Shown here piece after piece: positions 23,199 to 32,062 of a stretch of 64,000 bases of DNA. The stretch covers positions 1 to 64,000 of the forward strand of contig NZ_JAVIFU010000030.1 in NCBI RefSeq assembly GCF_031157315.1, read 5' to 3'. The position numbers and the translations under genes are program-made. How positions within the stretch are numbered: position 1 is the first letter of the stretch; every line of letters begins with the position of its first letter. Below the pieces are notes generated by a model. That model had not been told where the DNA came from. It did no database searches and worked only from the letters and a program-made list of their open reading frames with translations. This stretch comes from Paenibacillus sp. LHD-38 (lineage in GTDB: Bacteria; Bacillota; Bacilli; Paenibacillales; Paenibacillaceae).

Positions 23199-24296
23199 TT
23201 ATTCTTTTCTCAAATAACCTTTTACAAGAGTTGCAGCCAATAAAAGCAATGGCAGGGCTAATCCAAACGTTAGATTAAAAAACGGGAAAATGGTTCTGCT
23301 GAAGTTAATCATGTAACTTGAATTCGCTACAAAAAACAAAGCAACATTCACAATTAGAATACCAAGCGGAATTATTAAAAATTTGCTGTCTTTTAAATTT
23401 AAAGTTTGTGCTAAACCATAAACGATCAGATAAAAATAAGTACACATTTTAATAAAACAGGTGAAAAACCAGGCGAACGCAATCGTTGACTCTACCCGTT
23501 CGAAAAATTTGCCAATGCTGATTTTTTTGGCTAACGCATAACTTGGGTAGGTTTCACTCGATGTAATCTCTAAGCCTAATACAAGAATCGAAAGAATCGT
23601 AATCAAGAACAACAGCGACCATCCGATAAAAGCACCTGATAATAGAGCTTTTCTAACCTTTGCTTGCTCGTTTGCATGAGGGAAGATCAACAAAAAGAGC
23701 ACGAGCTCTAAAAAGGAAAAACTCATCAATGGAACAGCGCCTCTTATGACAGGTTTAAATCCATCTTCGAGGATGGGCAATAGATGTTCAATATGGACTT
23801 GGGGTATAAGAGAGATAAACATAAAGGCGAGCAGGAAAAGACTTATGGCCACCAGAATTTCGGCAGTGCGGGAAATGGATTCTATCCCTAATTTCACTGC
23901 GTATATGACAACTAAAATAAAAATGACGTAAATCGCTCCGATTGGCGTTTCTGGCATCGTTTGATGAACAAATCCTCCCATCCCCATTAAGGTAAGAGCA
24001 CTTAATAAGACAGGATAAATCATAATAAATAGCAAGGAAGTTATCTTTCCAACCCATTTTCCCAACACCGCTTCAAAAATCTCGGTTAAAATTTTCATAG
24101 GATGCTTTTTATGTAAGGCCAAGTATAAAAAAAGTATGGGCAGTGTTAGTAAGAGCGCCAGAATTGCAGCTAACCAAGCATCTTGTTTGGCTTCCATTGC
24201 AAGAATTGAAGGTATCGTAAGTATCGAAGTACCTGTTACATTCATGATGACCAATATTGAAAGCTGCCTGGCCGAAATCTCGCTTCGATGCTCCAT
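23199..24296 (-). CDS. Spore germination protein, GerB/GerKB type
   Basis: A 365-aa integral membrane protein of the endospore germination family (amino acid permease-like, about ten helices), the B subunit of a GerA-type germinant receptor in the spore inner membrane. It begins with the family-typical ISARQLSILVIMNVTGTSILTIP. It is last in the order A-C-B, as in the gerK operon. It converges on the lacI-type gene, ending 20 bases from its stop with no clear terminator between them. Confidence 0.93.
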   Translation of the reverse strand: MEHRSEISARQLSILVIMNVTGTSILTIPSILAMEAKQDAWLAAILALLLTLPILFLYLALHKKHPMKILTEIFEAVLGKWVGKITSLLFIMIYPVLLSALTLMGMGGFVHQTMPETPIGAIYVIFILVVIYAVKLGIESISRTAEILVAISLFLLAFMFISLIPQVHIEHLLPILEDGFKPVIRGAVPLMSFSFLELVLFLLIFPHANEQAKVRKALLSGAFIGWSLLFLITILSILVLGLEITSSETYPSYALAKKISIGKFFERVESTIAFAWFFTCFIKMCTYFYLIVYGLAQTLNLKDSKFLIIPLGILIVNVALFFVANSSYMINFSRTIFPFFNLTFGLALPLLLLAATLVKGYLRKE

Positions 24297-24322
24297 ACCT
24301 CCGCCCGCCCCCTCAGTTATAG

Positions 24323-24403
24323 TTAATTTAATAGATAAAGAGATGGAAGCTCAATGCACGCAATCAAAGTTGACAGAGCGATCATACTGGAAACGATTAG
24401 CAT
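24323..24403 (-). CDS. Possible tiny hydrophobic peptide between gerC and gerB
   Basis: A 26-codon frame (MLIVSSMIALSTLIACIELP...) starts 6 bases after the gerC stop, with AAAGGA about 10 bases upstream, and fills the 113-base gap before gerB. It would be a single membrane-spanning peptide. Small D-subunit proteins occur in some ger operons but are larger, with two helices, so the assignment is tentative and it may be chance. Confidence 0.25.
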   Translation of the reverse strand: MLIVSSMIALSTLIACIELPSLYLLN

Positions 24404-24409
24404 GTCTTA

Positions 24410-25618
24410 TCATTCCTTTCCAGCTACTTTTGACATCGAATGAATGACTGTACCCATATTCTGGATTTTCACTTCAGCTTTAACTGCAACTTGGAGGTCG
24501 GAAAACTTCTTATCCCAATTCTCGTTTAACTCTCTCCATGCTCTTGGATCTGCACGATGCAGAACTTCGCCGAAACCAAAGATATCGGTTTTATATTTGG
24601 TTTTCACTGTTTTGATCGTATTGAACAACAATTGCTCAAGATACCCCGATGCATCCTCCTGAAGTGCGACAATGTTGGCCGGATTTGCTAGATCCATATG
24701 GCATGCGATCTCGTCAATGCTTATCTCTGTTCGAACGAATAGTTCAACCCGGGGTACACCCTGCTGAATTTTTCCTTTGATCTTCGTTTTAGAGCGCATG
24801 ACCTCATACGAAATTTTTTGCTTTCCGCTCGGGCAGTCGATGACTAAGCCCGAATGGGTTACATTATCAGTGATGTAGTTGAAGCCTAGGCTCTCCTGCT
24901 GACTTAGCCAGCCAATGAGTTTGTCATCCTTAAATACGGATAGCCCCAGTAGTTCAATTTCGCTGGAGGGCTCTATCGTCTTTAGATTATCTTCTGAATT
25001 GCCTTTCTTCAAGCTGCCGGTTACTTTGAGACCAGGTAATACCGCACTTTTCCCCGTGCTCGACAAGGTGGTAATGAGGGCATCCAATTTCACTCCCGCC
25101 GCTGACGACAAATAATCTTCTGAAGTTTCAATCGATTGATATACCTTCGCCGCTGGGACATTATCAATTGGGCTCATCACCGTTAATATATTTTCAGCAG
25201 CTGTGCCTTTTGCTATGACGATGTCAAAGTCTGCTCGAAAGTACCAATTCCTTCTCAAAAAATCTATAATTTCATTTAGACCCTCTCTTGCTGTTTTTTC
25301 ACCGATTGCGAGTATACGTATATGCCCTAAGTGTATCCTTCTTGGACTCGTCTTTGTCATCTTCCGCAGTGCCTCTGAAATGGAATAACCTTTCGCTTTA
25401 AAAAGGATGACGGGAGATTGCCCTCCTCCCCCTTTTTTATTAGTTGCATATTGTTTCGGTTCTAAGACTTGTACGGCTACCTCATACATATCCCCTTGTT
25501 TATCGACGGACATCCCGGCAGCTAAAGAATATTCATTCAATTCGTTACGACTCCAACAGCCTGTTACAAATGCTAATAAGAAAACAGGCAATAAAATGAC
25601 AGCTAATTTTCTTTTCAT
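24410..25618 (-). CDS. Spore germination lipoprotein, GerC/GerKC type
   Basis: A 402-aa Ger(x)C family lipoprotein, the C subunit of a germinant receptor. The signal peptide ends in the lipobox VTGC at residues 18-21, and WSRNELNEYSLAAGMSVDK follows, the typical mature start. Domain III features are seen near RVELFVRTEISIDEI. The start is ATG 25618 after AAGGG. It lies 40 bases downstream of the A-subunit gene and is co-transcribed with it. Confidence 0.95.
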   Translation of the reverse strand: MKRKLAVILLPVFLLAFVTGCWSRNELNEYSLAAGMSVDKQGDMYEVAVQVLEPKQYATNKKGGGGQSPVILFKAKGYSISEALRKMTKTSPRRIHLGHIRILAIGEKTAREGLNEIIDFLRRNWYFRADFDIVIAKGTAAENILTVMSPIDNVPAAKVYQSIETSEDYLSSAAGVKLDALITTLSSTGKSAVLPGLKVTGSLKKGNSEDNLKTIEPSSEIELLGLSVFKDDKLIGWLSQQESLGFNYITDNVTHSGLVIDCPSGKQKISYEVMRSKTKIKGKIQQGVPRVELFVRTEISIDEIACHMDLANPANIVALQEDASGYLEQLLFNTIKTVKTKYKTDIFGFGEVLHRADPRAWRELNENWDKKFSDLQVAVKAEVKIQNMGTVIHSMSKVAGKE

Positions 25619-25658
25619 CCTATTCCCTTCTGAATACGTCGCTTGGCCTGATCTGCTT

Positions 25659-27179
25659 TTATTTTGGCGGACGCACGCGCTGCCGCATTAGATTATGTCG
25701 TGCAATTAATTTCGGCCGGAAAATCATGAACCTGATCGGTGCCCTCAATAAGCCATCTTTCTGACCTTGCAGGTCAAATGGTGCAAACGGACTTAAATAG
25801 GGAACGCCAAACGAACGTAAGCTGCTTAAATGAAGGACCAAAGTAATGAATCCTAAACTAATTCCAAATAGTCCAAATGAAGCGCCCAAGAAAATAAAAG
25901 GAAATCGCAATAACCGGATAGATATGGCCATATCATTCGATGGAATAACGAAGTTGGCAACTGCAGTTATGGAGACCACGATGACCATCGCAGGAGAAAT
26001 AAGTCCCGCTTCAACTGCTGCAGTTCCAAGAACGATTGAGCCAACAATGGACATCGCTTGTCCAATATTCCTAGGCATTCGAATACCAGCCTCACGTAAG
26101 ATCTCAAAAGTAATTTCCATGATCATGGCTTCGATAAAAGCGGGAAAAGGTACGCCTTCACGTTGAGCAGCCAAACTACCGAGAAGTGTGCGCGGAATCA
26201 TTTCAATATGAAAAGTGGTGACGGCAACGTAAACAGACGGCGCTAATAGGGCGATAAATATCCCCAAATAACGTAATAATCGAATAAGTGAACCGATATC
26301 AGCACGATGATAATAATCTTCCGCAGAATGTATAAAGGAAACAAATAATGCAGGTACTACAAGTACATAAGGAGTACCGTCAACTAATATAGCCACTTTG
26401 CCCTCAAGCAGCGATGCCGCTATCACATCCGGTCTCTCCGAGTTAAATACAGTCGGGAAAGGGGTCTTCGCTTCGTCCTGAATCAGCTCTTCTATGTAAT
26501 TGCTTTCAAGGATGCCATCTATGTCGATTCGCTTTAGACGCGTGAGCACTTCTTTTACTATCTTCTCGTTAGCAACTCCGTTGATATAGAGAAGCGCTAC
26601 ATCTGTTTGTGTCAAACTCCCGATTTGTATGGTTTCCAACCACAAATTCGGGGATTTTATCTTCCTTCGGATCATGGCCGTATTCGCCCTCAAATTTTCC
26701 GTAAAACCTTCCTTAGGCCCTCGAATAACCGTTTCTGAGGTTGGCTCTGTAATTCCGCGCTCCTTCCAGCCGCTCAGGCTGATTGAAAATCCGGATAAAT
26801 ATCCATCCATCAGCAAAATAACGCTTCCTGACAACATCGAATGAAACATGCCGTTAAAATCATCTACATCATGTTTAACTGCCGTTGTTGTTAAAATATA
26901 ATCTTTCAAGTATTGCAAAACGTTTGCTTCGGATTTTAATTCTTCGGAAGATAAATAATCGTTTTTTATCATCAGTGATTCCAGAACAAAATCGTTTACT
27001 GCATTTGAATCGATCAGCCCGTCAATAAAGATGACGCAAGCTTTTACATCCATCATCCCTAGTTTGATTTCACGAACAATAACATCTGTACTATTACCCA
27101 TTCGTTGTTTCATTTTATGGATATTCTCTTGTAGGTCAGCAGCCAATAGTTCATTGGTTTGCATGAGATCACTATCCAT
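25659..27179 (-). CDS. Spore germination protein, GerA/GerKA type
   Basis: A 506-aa GerA family protein. It has a hydrophilic N-terminal half with two subdomains (VREIKLGMMDVKACVIFIDG, GPKEGFTENLRANTAMIRRKI) and a C-terminal membrane domain with about five or six helices (RIPRTLLGSLAAQREGVPFP-like segment, EAGIRMPRNIGQAMSIVG). It forms the germinant receptor with the C and B subunits downstream and shows the organism makes endospores. The start at ATG 27179 has AAGGCGGTG 5 bases upstream. The gap 27180-27327 contains a terminator-like hairpin belonging to the next unit. Confidence 0.96.
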   Translation of the reverse strand: MDSDLMQTNELLAADLQENIHKMKQRMGNSTDVIVREIKLGMMDVKACVIFIDGLIDSNAVNDFVLESLMIKNDYLSSEELKSEANVLQYLKDYILTTTAVKHDVDDFNGMFHSMLSGSVILLMDGYLSGFSISLSGWKERGITEPTSETVIRGPKEGFTENLRANTAMIRRKIKSPNLWLETIQIGSLTQTDVALLYINGVANEKIVKEVLTRLKRIDIDGILESNYIEELIQDEAKTPFPTVFNSERPDVIAASLLEGKVAILVDGTPYVLVVPALFVSFIHSAEDYYHRADIGSLIRLLRYLGIFIALLAPSVYVAVTTFHIEMIPRTLLGSLAAQREGVPFPAFIEAMIMEITFEILREAGIRMPRNIGQAMSIVGSIVLGTAAVEAGLISPAMVIVVSITAVANFVIPSNDMAISIRLLRFPFIFLGASFGLFGISLGFITLVLHLSSLRSFGVPYLSPFAPFDLQGQKDGLLRAPIRFMIFRPKLIARHNLMRQRVRPPK

Positions 27180-27283
27180 CAAAACACCGCCTTCTATACT
27201 TTCTTTGCTTAAAATTCCCTATTGTCTCTTTTTCATGCATGGGATAAACCCTCGATCCGTATCCCAAACCAAAACAAATAAGC

Positions 27284-27300
27284 CCGAGGCTAGGCCCCGG
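27284..27300 (-). terminator. Terminator-like hairpin after the GPH symporter gene
   Basis: CCGAGGC (27284-27290) pairs with GCCCCGG (27294-27300) with one central mismatch; on the minus strand CTTATTTGTTTT follows. It lies 28 bases beyond the symporter stop and ahead of the ger operon. Confidence 0.5.
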
Positions 27301-27327
27301 ACAATTGAAAACGCAATCGAATATTCT

Positions 27328-28734
27328 CTATAACCGATTATTATTTTTTAACTGCTCATTTAACCAGACCAAACGCTGCTTCGATAAATTGTAAATCCAC
27401 ACAATAGCAACTAACGCGATCAGCGAGCCAAGCGCGGGAATCAGTGTGATCAAACTCTTTATTCCTATCGCAGCTTCTTCCGTTTGAATCTGCAATCCGG
27501 AATTATACCCAACGGCAACGAGCGCAAAACCGCCGAGTCCTCCCGCAACCCCTTGACCAATTTTACGAACTAATGAGTAAACGGAATATACGGTCCCCTC
27601 TTCGCGTTTGCCTGTAATGAACTGCTGATAATCGATGCAATCCGAGACCATGGCCCAAACCAATATATTTAAGAAAGCCATGCCAAAGCTTGAAACAAAG
27701 TAAAAACCAATATACACATAGGGGCTTGTGATCGGTAGAACAAACATAATGAAATTAATGACAACCGCAATAATCAAGCCGATGACAGCGCTCTCTTTCT
27801 TCCCGTATTTCTTTACTAGAGGAGAGACGAGCGGCATGGCAAGGAGCGCGGAACCCAATCCAATTAAACCTGCAATAGAGATTAGTCCCGGTGTTTTGAA
27901 ATAGTCTTTGAACAAATAAGGCGTTATTGCGGATACCACCATCAAAGAGACCATCATTCCGAAGGAAGCGAGCATGATGCCGAGTAGTGCTTTGTTTTTA
28001 AATAAGCCTTTTACTGTTATCAATAAGTTTACTTTCTCAGAGGCAGGCTTAACTGTTCTTATTCTTTCTACCGTCAACCGGTAGGAGCTTAAGTAACAAA
28101 TAATCGCCAACACGGCGCAAATGATGGCTATCGTTACAAATCCGTTTGCTGTGGGCGTTTTTCCGCTGCCGAATATAATAATCGGCGCCACCGTCATAAT
28201 AAAAACATTAGCTAGAATAGCACCCATCGTCCTGAATGTAGAAAGCGATGTTCTTTCCACGGGATCCGATGTGATAACGGATGCTAATGAACCATAGGGA
28301 ATGTTTATTGTAGAGTAAGCCAAGCCCCATATAATGTAGGTTGCCGTTGCCAGAAAAACCTGCCAGCCTGCGGCGACCGGAAAATAAGTAAAGGTCAGAA
28401 TACCGAAAGCGGTTACAGGAATTGCACTATATAACAGGTAAGGCCTAAATTTACCTTTCGCCCCGACAGGCCTGGAATCGACATAAGCTCCCCATGCCAC
28501 ATCAAATAATGCGTCCAGTATTCTAGCCACGAGCAAAATCATGCCGGCAGTCGCAGCGGATATTCCATAAATATCCGTATAGAACAACATTAAATAACCG
28601 CTAATTAATGTAAAAAACAAATCGTTCCCAACGTCTCCGAACATATAGCCGACTTTATCTCTGATCCCGAATTTTCTTATGCCCTGAATGGCCGGAGCCT
28701 CCGTCTTTTCCAACAGCTTCGCAGTTTGTTCCAT
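27328..28734 (-). CDS. GPH-family sugar:cation symporter, probable glucuronide transporter
   Basis: A 468-aa major-facilitator protein with about 12 helices, of the glycoside-pentoside-hexuronide:cation symporter family (MelB/UidB-like). Recognisable blocks are GDVGNDLFFTLISGYLMLFY near residue 35, the MelB-type cation-site region ARILDALFDVAWGAYVDSRP, and GKFRPYLLYSAIPV. It lies 121 bases downstream of the beta-glucuronidase gene in the same direction, as uidB follows uidA in Escherichia coli. The likely role is uptake of glucuronides for hydrolysis in the cytoplasm. The start follows GGGGG by about 7 bases. Confidence 0.88.
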   Translation of the reverse strand: MEQTAKLLEKTEAPAIQGIRKFGIRDKVGYMFGDVGNDLFFTLISGYLMLFYTDIYGISAATAGMILLVARILDALFDVAWGAYVDSRPVGAKGKFRPYLLYSAIPVTAFGILTFTYFPVAAGWQVFLATATYIIWGLAYSTINIPYGSLASVITSDPVERTSLSTFRTMGAILANVFIMTVAPIIIFGSGKTPTANGFVTIAIICAVLAIICYLSSYRLTVERIRTVKPASEKVNLLITVKGLFKNKALLGIMLASFGMMVSLMVVSAITPYLFKDYFKTPGLISIAGLIGLGSALLAMPLVSPLVKKYGKKESAVIGLIIAVVINFIMFVLPITSPYVYIGFYFVSSFGMAFLNILVWAMVSDCIDYQQFITGKREEGTVYSVYSLVRKIGQGVAGGLGGFALVAVGYNSGLQIQTEEAAIGIKSLITLIPALGSLIALVAIVWIYNLSKQRLVWLNEQLKNNNRL

Positions 28735-28761
28735 GTCTTATCCCCCGAGTAGGTACAAAAT

Positions 28762-28814
28762 CTCGGGAAGGGATAGACGTTAGCCAGCGGCCTTCATCTA
28801 TCCGAATTCCCGAG
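28762..28814 (-). terminator. Stem-loop between uidA and the symporter gene
   Basis: CTCGGGAA (28762-28769) pairs with TTCCCGAG (28807-28814), and inside it GGATAGA (28771-28777) pairs with TCTATCC (28797-28803). On the minus strand ATTTTG follows. It could attenuate or process the uidA-symporter transcript. Confidence 0.5.
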
Positions 28815-28855
28815 TTTACATTTACTTTCATTACATGGTGCAAGGCCAATCGCAA

Positions 28856-30655
28856 TTATTGCTTATAACCGAAATCCGGAATGGCAGACCATCTTTCGCG
28901 CAGTGAGTGGGCTGCGTATTTAGGCTTTCTATCCCTTGTGAAAATACCCTTCTTGTTCCCTTGCACACGGATAAATCCTTGGCTTGTATTAAAATCGGCA
29001 AAGTTCCACACCTGCTCGCCGACGAAATTATCGAATTCATCAAACACTTCGTGATTCGCACGCAGGTACTCGACTTGATATTCTTCCGTAAACATGACGG
29101 CATCGATATCATGTAGTCCTGCAACCGTATCAGCGCCGTATTCGGTCATCACAATCGGTTTGTTTGGACAGCGCTCGCGCCATCCGTTCAGCTCCTTACG
29201 GAGATTCACTTTCGCATTTTCCAAATCCCCGCCATCCACATACCAACCGTAATACCGATTTAATGCGAGTACATCGACAAGCTCTGCTACTTTGCATGTA
29301 TCGGGTGTTGACATTAAATGCGTGACGATGGTTACCGGTCTATTTTGCGGGTCAATGGCTTTAGTCAGTTCAACAAGCGGTTTAAAATACTCGTATGCTC
29401 CTTCTTCCTCAGAAGCCGGTTCATTCGCAATCGACCACATGACCACGCAAGCATGGTTCTTATCCCTAGCAATCAGCTCTTTAATTATTTCTTGATGATG
29501 TTCCTGCGTTTTTAGTTCAGCCCAAGTATTCCTTTTTGGACCTCCGCCAAACAGCGCGGCCATAAAATTCAAATGAAGTCCTACAGCAGGAGTCTCATCG
29601 ATAACGACTAAGCCTTCTTGATCGGCTAATCTCATTAACTCTTCCGAATAAGGATAGTGTGCCGTACGGAATGAATTAGCTCCGATCCATTTCATTAATC
29701 GGAAGTCCATAACATTGGCCGATTCATTAAAGCCTCTTCCGTTAATAGGGGTATCTTCATGCTTGCCGAATCCTTTGAAATAAAACGGCTTATTATTAAT
29801 CAGGAATTTCCCGTCGATGACCTCAACTGTTCTGACTCCGAAAGGCTGGAAATATACATCAACGATTTGATCGCCGTTTAATAGCTCTACTTTAAGGTTG
29901 TATAAATAAGCGTTAAGCGGCTCCCACAGCTTCACATCGTCGATTCTGATTTCGCCTTGCGCTTCGTCTGCTTCCCCGACTATTGCACCGTCTGCATCTA
30001 ATACGCTAACTCTAACGCCAGCCTCTCCCACAACATCCAAAGAATAGTTCACAATCCCTGACTTCTCATTTATTGAAGGAACGATCGTAATGTCTTTGAC
30101 ATACGTTTGGGGAGTCGAATAAATCTTGACTGGTCTATGAATTCCTGCGTAATTAAAGAAATCGAAGTTCGGCTGATTCCGAGCAACCTTGCCTACGCCG
30201 GGAATATCTTTCTCCGTGTAGATCCCAATCGGGAGCGTTGTTTCGTCCACGATACTATTTACGGCAACCGTTACACGGTTTGTACCTCCAACCAGATTTG
30301 AGCTAAGCTCGGCTTCAAAAGGGGTGAAACCGCCTTTATGCTCCATCGTGAGCTCTCCATTCACATAAACCTTAGCCGTATGCGTTGCCGAACCGAACCG
30401 CAGCACGATTCGCTGGGACCTAAAGATACTCGGTACTGTAAATTCTTTCTCATACCATACCCAGCCTACGTGATTACGAATATCGGCGGTTACACCCACA
30501 TCATTGAAAGACGAAGGAACTGCCATATTCATCGTTTCGCTAAGCGAAGATTGAAACCATTTCTCTTCAAAACCTTTTCCGGAATCCAGCTTGAATTTCC
30601 AAATGCCGTTTAAATCAATAATTGCACGGGAATCACTAATAATGGGGTATAGCAT
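28856..30655 (-). CDS. uidA: Beta-glucuronidase (GH2)
   Basis: A 599-aa glycoside hydrolase family 2 enzyme collinear with E. coli UidA (603 aa). It has the sugar-binding domain (GFTPFEAELS), the jelly-roll/Ig domains, and a TIM barrel with the acid/base Glu in WSIANEP (about residue 410) and the nucleophile Glu in VMTEYGADT (about 500). The C-terminal GNKKGIFTRDRKPK contains the Asn-x-Lys pair that contacts the glucuronate carboxylate and separates glucuronidases from galactosidases. No signal peptide is present, so it acts in the cytoplasm on imported glucuronides and releases glucuronate. A good AAGGAG site precedes the ATG. A cre site lies 55 bases upstream and a divergent AraC gene beyond it. 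Confidence 0.97.
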   Translation of the reverse strand: MLYPIISDSRAIIDLNGIWKFKLDSGKGFEEKWFQSSLSETMNMAVPSSFNDVGVTADIRNHVGWVWYEKEFTVPSIFRSQRIVLRFGSATHTAKVYVNGELTMEHKGGFTPFEAELSSNLVGGTNRVTVAVNSIVDETTLPIGIYTEKDIPGVGKVARNQPNFDFFNYAGIHRPVKIYSTPQTYVKDITIVPSINEKSGIVNYSLDVVGEAGVRVSVLDADGAIVGEADEAQGEIRIDDVKLWEPLNAYLYNLKVELLNGDQIVDVYFQPFGVRTVEVIDGKFLINNKPFYFKGFGKHEDTPINGRGFNESANVMDFRLMKWIGANSFRTAHYPYSEELMRLADQEGLVVIDETPAVGLHLNFMAALFGGGPKRNTWAELKTQEHHQEIIKELIARDKNHACVVMWSIANEPASEEEGAYEYFKPLVELTKAIDPQNRPVTIVTHLMSTPDTCKVAELVDVLALNRYYGWYVDGGDLENAKVNLRKELNGWRERCPNKPIVMTEYGADTVAGLHDIDAVMFTEEYQVEYLRANHEVFDEFDNFVGEQVWNFADFNTSQGFIRVQGNKKGIFTRDRKPKYAAHSLRERWSAIPDFGYKQ

Positions 30656-30709
30656 CTCTCTACTCCTTTTTGTGTACCTTATTGTGTTTCTGTAAGTTAA
30701 AGTTTATAC

Positions 30710-30724
30710 TAAAAGCGCTTACAA
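30710..30724. promoter_or_regulatory. cre-like site in the uidA/araC intergenic region
   Basis: The minus strand reads TTGTAAGCGCTTTTA, matching the cre pattern WTGNAANCGNWNNCW at all but one position. A TATAAA box lies just downstream on the minus strand (about 30703-30708), so the site overlaps the probable uidA promoter and suggests CcpA repression by preferred sugars. Confidence 0.65.
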
Positions 30725-30778
30725 ATATAAGTACTGTATTAGCATATTCGGGACTAAATTAGCGTCAAGGGGACACAA

Positions 30779-31993
30779 TTGAACATGGGACATGATTTTC
30801 TCCAAATCACTCCGATCAGTACGACCATTTTTCATTTGACGGGTATTAATACTTTAGTGTTAGACAAAGACGGTTCTACTCTATTCGCTCATGAGCATGA
30901 CCAACTGTTGGACATTCTTTTTGAAGAACAGAGAGAAACTCTTCAACACCTCTGCAAGGAAGCGGTACGACTTGATCAATGCTGCCTCTATACGAACGAC
31001 TGGGGACTCTCCTACTTAGCTCGAAATTTTCAAACCAGCAATAACGGCACTCTCATTCTGGTAAACGGCCCATTCTTATTGCAAATCCCGGATACGAGTA
31101 AACTAAACATTCAACAAAACAGTCGATTTGCATTAGAAGAGTTTTTTAGAGGATTGACGCTTCTGGGGATCTCCAAAGTACAAAGTATTACCAACATTCT
31201 CGATAAAGCAGAGTCGCTTTGTCATGTTCCGATGAAGGTTATCCCCGCAAGACAAAAACATGTAGAGCAGCATCAAAAATCAATCACTGATTCTAACTAT
31301 TATCAGCCTGATGAACAGGATGTCGAATTAATCGAACACAGATATCGTTTTGAGAAAGAAATCATGCATGCTGTAGAACTTGGCGACACTGAGCTTATCA
31401 ACGATTTGATGATAAAAATGAAAAACATGTACGATCTCTCAGACAGGTTCCCGAACCAACCGGTCAGAGCCATGAAAAACGGCTTAATCATTTTTAATAC
31501 GTTATTACGCATAGCCGCAGAAAACGGAAAAGTGCAGCCATTTTTCCTGCACAAAATTTCCGAAAAATTTTCCAAGCAAATCGAGCGTACCGATAAAATT
31601 GAATCCCACGATACTTTAATGGCACTCATGAGCAATGAATATTGCGAATTAGTGAATCATAACGCGATATCGGGCTATTCCCCTTTGATCAAGAAAGCCA
31701 TGGAGCACTTAAACACTTACATGGGCAAACCTCTGAATTTGGATAGCTTGTCGCAGCATTGTTTTGTTCATCCCTCACATTTATCGAGACAATTCAAAAA
31801 AGAAACAGGAATGACCCTGACGGACTACCAAAACTTAATCCGAATTAATGAAGCGAAACGGTTATTGAAAAACGCTCAAGATACGATTGCCAATATCGCT
31901 GGAGCCGTCGGCTTTAATGATTCCGGATACTTCACACGTATTTTCAAAAAAATTGAAGGCATAACGCCAACGGAATACCGCAGCATACAATAA
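30779..31993 (+). CDS. AraC-family regulator, probable activator of the glucuronide genes
   Basis: A 404-aa protein. The C-terminal 100 residues are an AraC double helix-turn-helix (LNLDSLSQHCFVHPSHLSRQ, VGFNDSGYFTRIFKK, TPTEYRSIQ). The N-terminal 160 residues have a sensor-like fold I do not recognise with certainty. Two Cys pairs (LCKEAVRLDQCC) are visible, and a helical linker with many acidic residues follows. It is divergent from uidA with a cre site between, so it probably activates uidA and the symporter. The TTG start at 30779 is 6 bases after GGGG; the ATG two codons on is an alternative. Confidence 0.88.
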   Translation: MNMGHDFLQITPISTTIFHLTGINTLVLDKDGSTLFAHEHDQLLDILFEEQRETLQHLCKEAVRLDQCCLYTNDWGLSYLARNFQTSNNGTLILVNGPFLLQIPDTSKLNIQQNSRFALEEFFRGLTLLGISKVQSITNILDKAESLCHVPMKVIPARQKHVEQHQKSITDSNYYQPDEQDVELIEHRYRFEKEIMHAVELGDTELINDLMIKMKNMYDLSDRFPNQPVRAMKNGLIIFNTLLRIAAENGKVQPFFLHKISEKFSKQIERTDKIESHDTLMALMSNEYCELVNHNAISGYSPLIKKAMEHLNTYMGKPLNLDSLSQHCFVHPSHLSRQFKKETGMTLTDYQNLIRINEAKRLLKNAQDTIANIAGAVGFNDSGYFTRIFKKIEGITPTEYRSIQ

Positions 31994-32010
31994 GATTATT
32001 ACTCAAGCAA

Positions 32011-32049
32011 AAACAGACCTGAAGCCGCTGGGCAGCATCAGGTCTGTTT
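32011..32049. terminator. Bidirectional terminator between the AraC and cohesin-SLH genes
   Basis: AAACAGACCTGA (32011-32022) and TCAGGTCTGTTT (32038-32049) form a perfect 12-bp stem with A and T ends on both sides. It is placed between the convergent stops at 31993 and 32063, so it can serve both transcripts. Confidence 0.88.
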
Positions 32050-32062
32050 AAGTTAACTGTAC

